From: CAZDCD01 sp964503885
GTDB lineage: Bacteria; Bacteroidota; Bacteroidia; Bacteroidales; UBA10428
Assembly (NCBI GenBank): GCA_964503885.1
Contig: CAZDCD010000007.1
Span: 1 to 64,000 of the forward strand
Length of the DNA: 64,000 nucleotides
Direction of reading: 5' to 3'
A program made the position numbers and the translations under genes. Under the pieces are notes generated by a model that did not search any database, was not told where the DNA came from, and was given only the letters and a program-made list of their open reading frames with translations. Positions 59,815 to 64,000 of the stretch are shown piece by piece. Numbering within the stretch: the stretch's first letter is position 1; every line of letters starts with the position of its first letter.

Positions 59815-61365
59815 CTACAATTTTTCCAGCAACTTCTTCATACTCACCTTTTCTTCCATGATCTCAGGCAATCGTTCAATGGGAACCCGTTCCTGCTCCA
59901 TGGTATCCCTGTACCTTATGGTCACTGTATTATCTTCATGCGACTGGTGATCGATGGTAATGCAGAACGGAGTGCCTATGGCATCCTGTCTTCTGTAACG
60001 TCGACCTATTTGATCCTTTTCTTCATAATAGCACATGAAATCGAATTTCAACCTGTCCATGATCTCACGGGCTTTTTCGGGTAATCCGTCTTTTCTGGTG
60101 AGGGGCAGTATGGCCAGTTTTACCGGGGCAAGTGCCGGGGGCAATTTCAGTACTACCCGTTCTTCTTTTGCACTGCCTTCGCGCTCTACCTTTTCTTCTG
60201 TATACGCATACGAGATGATCGAAAAGAACATCCGGTCGACACCTATAGATGTCTCCACCACATAGGGGGTATAGCTTTTATTGGTGTCAGGATCGAAATA
60301 CTGTATTTTTTTGCCTGAGAATTTTTCGTGATTTCCAAGATCAAAATCGGTGCGCGAATGAATTCCCTCAACCTCTTTAAATCCTATCGGGTAACGGAAC
60401 TCGATATCAGCAGCTGCATTGGCATAATGAGCCAGCTTGTCGTGGTTGTGAAACCGGTAGTTATCGTCTCCCATTCCAAGTGATTTATGCCACTTCATCC
60501 GTTTTTCCTTCCAGTAATTATACCATTCCATCTCTGTTCCTGGCCTTATGAAGAACTGCATTTCCATCTGCTCAAACTCACGCATGCGCATGATCCACTG
60601 TCTGGCTACTATTTCGTTACGGAATGCCTTGCCGATCTGGGCTATTCCGAATGGTATCTTTGCCCGGCCTGTTTTCTGTACGTTCAGAAAATTAACAAAT
60701 ATACCCTGGGCAGTTTCCGGTCGCAGGTAGATGGTATTGGCTTCTTCGCTCACTGAGCCCAGCTGTGTGCTGAACATCAGGTTGAACTGACGTACATCTG
60801 TCCAGTTCGCAGTTCCTGAAACCGGACAAACGATATTGTTATCGATAATGATCTGCCGGATCTCTTTAAGGTCATCTTTAGCCGAGGCATTGACATACCT
60901 GTTCTTCAGTTCATGGTATTTCTTACTGTTTTCCTGGACTCTGGGATTGGTTTCCCTGAAAAGTTTCTCGTCAAAATTATTGCCAAATTTTGCGGAGGCT
61001 TTCTCTACTTCTTTTTCGATCTTATCTTCGATTTTCTGAAGGTATTCTTCAATCAACTGGTCAGCCCGGTATCTTTTTTTAGAATCCTTATTGTCGATCA
61101 TCGGGTCGTGAAATGCGCCCACATGCCCCGATGCTTCCCATGTTTTCGGGTGCATGAAAATCGCCGCATCAATTCCCACGATATTTTCATTCATCTGCAC
61201 CATGGCTTTCCACCAAAACTGTTTGATATTGTTCTTCAGTTCAACACCATTCTGTCCATAGTCATAAACAGCTCCCAACCCGTCATAAATTTCACTCGAA
61301 GGAAAAATAAATCCGTATTCTTTGCTGTGTGCAATGATCTTTTTGAATATATCTTCGTTGGCCAT
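59815..61365 (-). CDS. glyS: glycyl-tRNA synthetase, alpha2-type
   Basis: 516 residues from ATG 61365. Upstream in-frame codons to 61437 cross the putative promoter and 5' hairpin and are rejected. This is the eukaryote/archaea-like homodimeric GlyRS used by Bacteroidota. Class II motifs include SSEIYDGLGAVYDYG and VKNQ-type elements near the N-terminus, motif 2 FRNEIVARQWIMRMREFEQMEMQ and motif 3 ETSIGVDRMFFSI. The C-terminal anticodon-binding domain starts at APVKLAILPLTRKDG. The enzyme charges tRNA-Gly in the cytoplasm. Confidence 0.97.
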   Translation of the reverse strand: MANEDIFKKIIAHSKEYGFIFPSSEIYDGLGAVYDYGQNGVELKNNIKQFWWKAMVQMNENIVGIDAAIFMHPKTWEASGHVGAFHDPMIDNKDSKKRYRADQLIEEYLQKIEDKIEKEVEKASAKFGNNFDEKLFRETNPRVQENSKKYHELKNRYVNASAKDDLKEIRQIIIDNNIVCPVSGTANWTDVRQFNLMFSTQLGSVSEEANTIYLRPETAQGIFVNFLNVQKTGRAKIPFGIAQIGKAFRNEIVARQWIMRMREFEQMEMQFFIRPGTEMEWYNYWKEKRMKWHKSLGMGDDNYRFHNHDKLAHYANAAADIEFRYPIGFKEVEGIHSRTDFDLGNHEKFSGKKIQYFDPDTNKSYTPYVVETSIGVDRMFFSIISYAYTEEKVEREGSAKEERVVLKLPPALAPVKLAILPLTRKDGLPEKAREIMDRLKFDFMCYYEEKDQIGRRYRRQDAIGTPFCITIDHQSHEDNTVTIRYRDTMEQERVPIERLPEIMEEKVSMKKLLEKL

Positions 61366-61405
61366 ACCTAATATATTGTTCTGAATTTCGTGTTTAATGT
61401 TTTGT

Positions 61406-61426
61406 ACCTGCCTGCCGCAAGCAGGT
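61406..61426. repeat. hairpin in the glyS leader, CTGCC/GGCAG repeat type
   Basis: ACCTGC (61406-61411) pairs with GCAGGT (61421-61426). In the glyS mRNA it would lie in the 5' leader, about 40 nt before the ATG. The same sort of CTGCC-GGCAG palindrome occurs at 32335-32348. Confidence 0.45.
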
Positions 61427-61434
61427 TCTGGGTT

Positions 61435-61442
61435 CAAAGTTA
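61435..61442 (-). promoter_or_regulatory. -7 box of glyS
   Basis: Minus-strand TAACTTTG matches TAnnTTTG exactly. Transcription would start near 61428 and give a leader of about 63 nt that contains the hairpin at 61406-61426. No well-spaced -33 TTTG was found (nearest is 23 nt away). Confidence 0.5.
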
Positions 61443-61640
61443 ATCGTACGAATACTAATTGTGTTCAAATTCAGAGTTTATTTCTGCATAGCCAGGATTA
61501 ACCTTGAACATTGAACCTATGCGGCCGCAAATGTAATGGAAAATGTCGGGTTTTCAAAAAGATGGATAAAGCAGTTTAACGGTTATTTGCTATATATAAA
61601 TATTAGATTTAATTTCGGATGTATCAAATTTGCACATATC

Positions 61641-63227
61641 ATGAGCCATGAGGTTGACTTTCTTGTAATTGGTTCAGGACTTGCCGGATTAAGCTATGCG
61701 CTGAAGGTGGCTGAGCATGGCAAAGTAGCGGTAATCACAAAATCAAACATCGAGGAAACGAATACAAGCTATGCCCAGGGAGGCATAGCTGCAGTTACCG
61801 ACAAACACGACAACTATGAAAAGCACATTGAAGATACACTTATAGCCGGCGACGGGTTATGCAACCGGCAGGTTGTAGAAATGGTGGTAAAGGATGCTCC
61901 CGGGCAGATCAGGCAACTGATCGGGTGGGGAGCACAGTTCGATCGTGAATCGAGCGGAAAATTTGACCTGGCCCGTGAAGGAGGTCATTCCGAGCACAGA
62001 ATTCTGCATCATAAAGACAATACAGGCTTTGAAATTCAGAGGGCGCTCAGTAAGGCAGTGTCCGACCATCCGAATATCTCGGTATTTGAAAACTATTTTG
62101 CCATCGACATCATTACACAGCATCATCTCGGGAAGCTGGTCAAGAGGTATTTTCCCGATATCGAATGTTTCGGGGCGTATGTGCTTGATCTGAAAAGCGG
62201 TCAGATTCATACATTTTTATCGAGAATTACCATGATTGCAGCCGGGGGCATCGGCAACCTTTATCATACCACCACCAATCCGTTAATAGCTACCGGGGAC
62301 GGCATAGCCATGGTTTACCGCGCAAAAGGTATTGTTGACAATATGGAATTTGTACAGTTTCATCCCACATCGCTCTACCAGCCCGGCATCCGCCCTTCTT
62401 TCCTGATTACCGAGGCATTGAGAGGACACGGTGCAATGCTTCGAAATCATAAACATGAAGATTTTATGCCGCGTTACGATTCACGAGGATCTCTTGCCCC
62501 CAGGGATATTGTGGCAAGGGCAATAGATACCGAAATGAAAACCAGCGGGGAGGAATTCGTTTATCTCGACTGCAGGCATCTTGACCAGGAAGACCTGAAG
62601 ATGAATTTTCCGAATATTTATGAGAAGTGTACCGGTATGGGAATCCGCCTGGATACTGATATGATACCTGTTGTTCCTGCTGCCCATTATCTTTGTGGCG
62701 GAATAAGGGTAGATATCAACGGATGTTCCAGCATCCACCGGCTATATGCATCTGGAGAAACATCATCAACGGGTTTGCACGGGGCCAACAGGCTTGCCAG
62801 CAATTCGCTTGTGGAAGCCCTGGTGTATGCTGAACGGTCAGCCCTGCATTCGATCGAGCATCTGAAGGTGTACGCCATTCAGAAAGGCATTCCTGTATGG
62901 AATGACGAAGGCATGACCCATCCCGAAGAAATGGTGCTGATTACACAGAATTATAAGGAAGTACAGCAGATCTTCAGTTATTATGTAGCCATAGTCCGCT
63001 CAAATCTCAGGTTGCAGCGTGCAATGGACAGGCTTGAAATAATCTTTGAAGAAACTGAAAAACTGTACATCAAATCAAAATTATCTCAAAAGTTATGTGA
63101 ATTACGCAACATGATCAATGTAGGGTACCTGATCATAAAGGCTGCCCAGCAGCGTAAAGAAAGCCGCGGATTGCATTATACCATTGATTACACACAAAAA
63201 AATCCTTCAAACGACCTTGATAATTGA
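61641..63227 (+). CDS. nadB: L-aspartate oxidase
   Basis: 528 residues from ATG 61641, which starts directly on the FAD-binding motif (FLVIGSGLAGLSYALKV); a start at 61536 would add 35 non-family residues. Landmarks are TNTSYAQGGIAAV, GHSEHRILHHKD, EFVQFHPTSLY with the substrate-binding His, REDITEALRGHGA-type segment and SSTGLHGANRLASNSLVEAL. NadB oxidises L-aspartate to iminoaspartate, the first step of de novo NAD synthesis; nadA and nadC are not in the window. It is divergent from glyS. Confidence 0.97.
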   Translation: MSHEVDFLVIGSGLAGLSYALKVAEHGKVAVITKSNIEETNTSYAQGGIAAVTDKHDNYEKHIEDTLIAGDGLCNRQVVEMVVKDAPGQIRQLIGWGAQFDRESSGKFDLAREGGHSEHRILHHKDNTGFEIQRALSKAVSDHPNISVFENYFAIDIITQHHLGKLVKRYFPDIECFGAYVLDLKSGQIHTFLSRITMIAAGGIGNLYHTTTNPLIATGDGIAMVYRAKGIVDNMEFVQFHPTSLYQPGIRPSFLITEALRGHGAMLRNHKHEDFMPRYDSRGSLAPRDIVARAIDTEMKTSGEEFVYLDCRHLDQEDLKMNFPNIYEKCTGMGIRLDTDMIPVVPAAHYLCGGIRVDINGCSSIHRLYASGETSSTGLHGANRLASNSLVEALVYAERSALHSIEHLKVYAIQKGIPVWNDEGMTHPEEMVLITQNYKEVQQIFSYYVAIVRSNLRLQRAMDRLEIIFEETEKLYIKSKLSQKLCELRNMINVGYLIIKAAQQRKESRGLHYTIDYTQKNPSNDLDN

Positions 63228-63229
63228 TG

Positions 63230-63250
63230 AATAAAAACAGGGTTTTTATT
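63230..63250. terminator. bidirectional hairpin between nadB and dusB
   Basis: AATAAAAAC (63230-63238) pairs perfectly with GTTTTTATT (63242-63250) around AGG. It is AT-only apart from one G-C pair and overlaps the dusB stop codon (63246-63248). It could serve both convergent genes as a weak terminator. Confidence 0.4.
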
Positions 63251-64000
63251 GTATCCGGTCCTGGTAACGCCGTTGAATACTATCCAGAACACCTTCTATT
63301 TCTTCTGCATTCAGTGAAGTTACAAGATTTTGCTTAATTTCCGAGAAATGAGGAAGGGCTTTAAAATAGTGGATAAAATGCCTTCGCATTTCGTAAATTC
63401 CCCGTGGTTCTCCTTTGGATTCCACCGATTTCTTAAGATGCAACCTGGCAAGTTCAACTTTTTCAGTTATCGAAAGATCTTTCATATGGTGCCCAGTATC
63501 AAGGTATTCCCGGATCTCCCTGAAGATCCATGGTCTTCCGACAGTGGCTCTACCAATCATTATTGCGTCTACACCAAACTTTTTAAAAGCTTCCTTTGCA
63601 GATTCCGGTGAAAAAATATCGCCGTTTCCGATTACCGGAATTGTTATCCTGGGATTGCGTTTCACCTTACCAATGAGTGTCCAGTCGGCAGTGCCTTTAT
63701 ACAACTGCGAACGGGTGCGGCCATGGATAGTAATGGCCTGAATTCCCACATCCTGCAACCGTTCAGAGATCTCGGATATGTTCCTGTTCTCTTCATTCCA
63801 TCCGAGGCGTGTTTTAACGGTTACGGGTACTTTAACAGCTTTTACAACAGCACTGGTCATTTCAACCATCAGGGGAATATTGTTCAGCATTCCGGCTCCT
63901 GCTCCCCTGCTGGCGATTTTTCGTACGGGGCATCCGAAATTGATATCAATGACATCCGGACATGAAGCTTCTGCGATCTTCGCAGCTTCCACCATGGAAT
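63246..64000 (-). CDS. dusB: tRNA-dihydrouridine synthase B, 5' end beyond the window
   Basis: About 250 C-terminal residues of a Dus protein. It shows the flavin-site motif DVIDINFGCPVRKIASRGAGAGML with the catalytic Cys, TVKTRLGWNE, the ITIHGRTRSQLYKGTADW stretch and VIGNGDIFSPESAKE, then DAIMIGRATVGRPWIF. These match DusB rather than DusA or DusC. It reduces specific uridines in tRNA D-loops. The frame stays open to the window end, so the gene starts beyond 64000. It is convergent with nadB. Confidence 0.93.
   Translation of the reverse strand, partial: SMVEAAKIAEASCPDVIDINFGCPVRKIASRGAGAGMLNNIPLMVEMTSAVVKAVKVPVTVKTRLGWNEENRNISEISERLQDVGIQAITIHGRTRSQLYKGTADWTLIGKVKRNPRITIPVIGNGDIFSPESAKEAFKKFGVDAIMIGRATVGRPWIFREIREYLDTGHHMKDLSITEKVELARLHLKKSVESKGEPRGIYEMRRHFIHYFKALPHFSEIKQNLVTSLNAEEIEGVLDSIQRRYQDRIQ

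Noticed and set aside
61366..61437. Longer start for glyS
   Set aside because: The extra residues cross the leader hairpin and run up to the -7 box, and they match no GlyRS N-terminus.
61536..61640. Longer start for nadB
   Set aside because: The 35 extra residues do not belong to the family; ATG 61641 places the FAD motif at the N-terminus.

Overview
This window looks like a chromosome segment from a member of the Bacteroidota, probably a Bacteroidales or Marinilabiliales-type environmental lineage. The evidence is promoter -7 boxes of the TAnnTTTG type with no Shine-Dalgarno sequences, a C-terminal Por/type IX secretion sorting domain, hybrid two-component kinases, PorT-like barrels, an ECF sigma/anti-sigma unit and moderate-to-low GC. 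Genes are closely packed and mostly intact. No rRNA, prophage, CRISPR array or complete insertion sequence was seen.

Layout. 1-6.9 kb: truncated tRNA-Arg, a small membrane protein plus hybrid kinase, CvpA, tyrS, then a chain-length regulator and O-antigen ligase. 6.9-13.4 kb (minus): SpoIIE phosphatase, efp, a DUF3108 protein, tsaB, periplasmic adaptor and TolC. 13.5-20.4 kb: YgjP-like metallopeptidase, three tandem dyads, then a TetR-controlled operon (TetR, LolA-like protein, two FtsX/MacB permeases, ATPase, outer-membrane barrel) that looks like a Lol-type envelope trafficking system. 20.6-23.3 kb: ECF sigma factor, duplicated-domain anti-sigma and outer-membrane barrel, with two matching ECF promoters. 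23.4-32.1 kb: a cysteine-poor E1-like enzyme, hybrid kinase, peptidase E, AsmA-like protein, histidine kinase and rnpA. 32.1-38.3 kb: a perfect three-way-junction repeat, a small acidic ORF, a repeat protein fused to a GH16-like domain without catalytic residues, a fibre/C1q-like protein, a T9SS cargo and a LarA homologue.

38.3-56.2 kb (minus) is a surface-glycan locus: YfhO, Wzx flippase, three methyltransferases, two ATP-grasp proteins, two PseG-like proteins and the remains of a third, PseI, PseF, PseC, PseB, a GNGPSL-motif protein and a family 2 glycosyltransferase. It encodes pseudaminic-type nonulosonic acid synthesis, but has no recognisable PseH acetyltransferase. The paired ATP-grasp genes suggest a differently acylated sugar; this is inference. 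56.5-64 kb: a B12-binding radical SAM protein and a LamG lipoprotein in an AT-rich stretch, then glyS, nadB and the 3' part of dusB.

The strongest leads are the five-repeat GH16-like pseudoenzyme at 32.7-34.6 kb, the pseH-less Pse locus, the three helically phased dyads at 14.36-14.42 kb, and the fully paired three-way junction at 32.24-32.30 kb.
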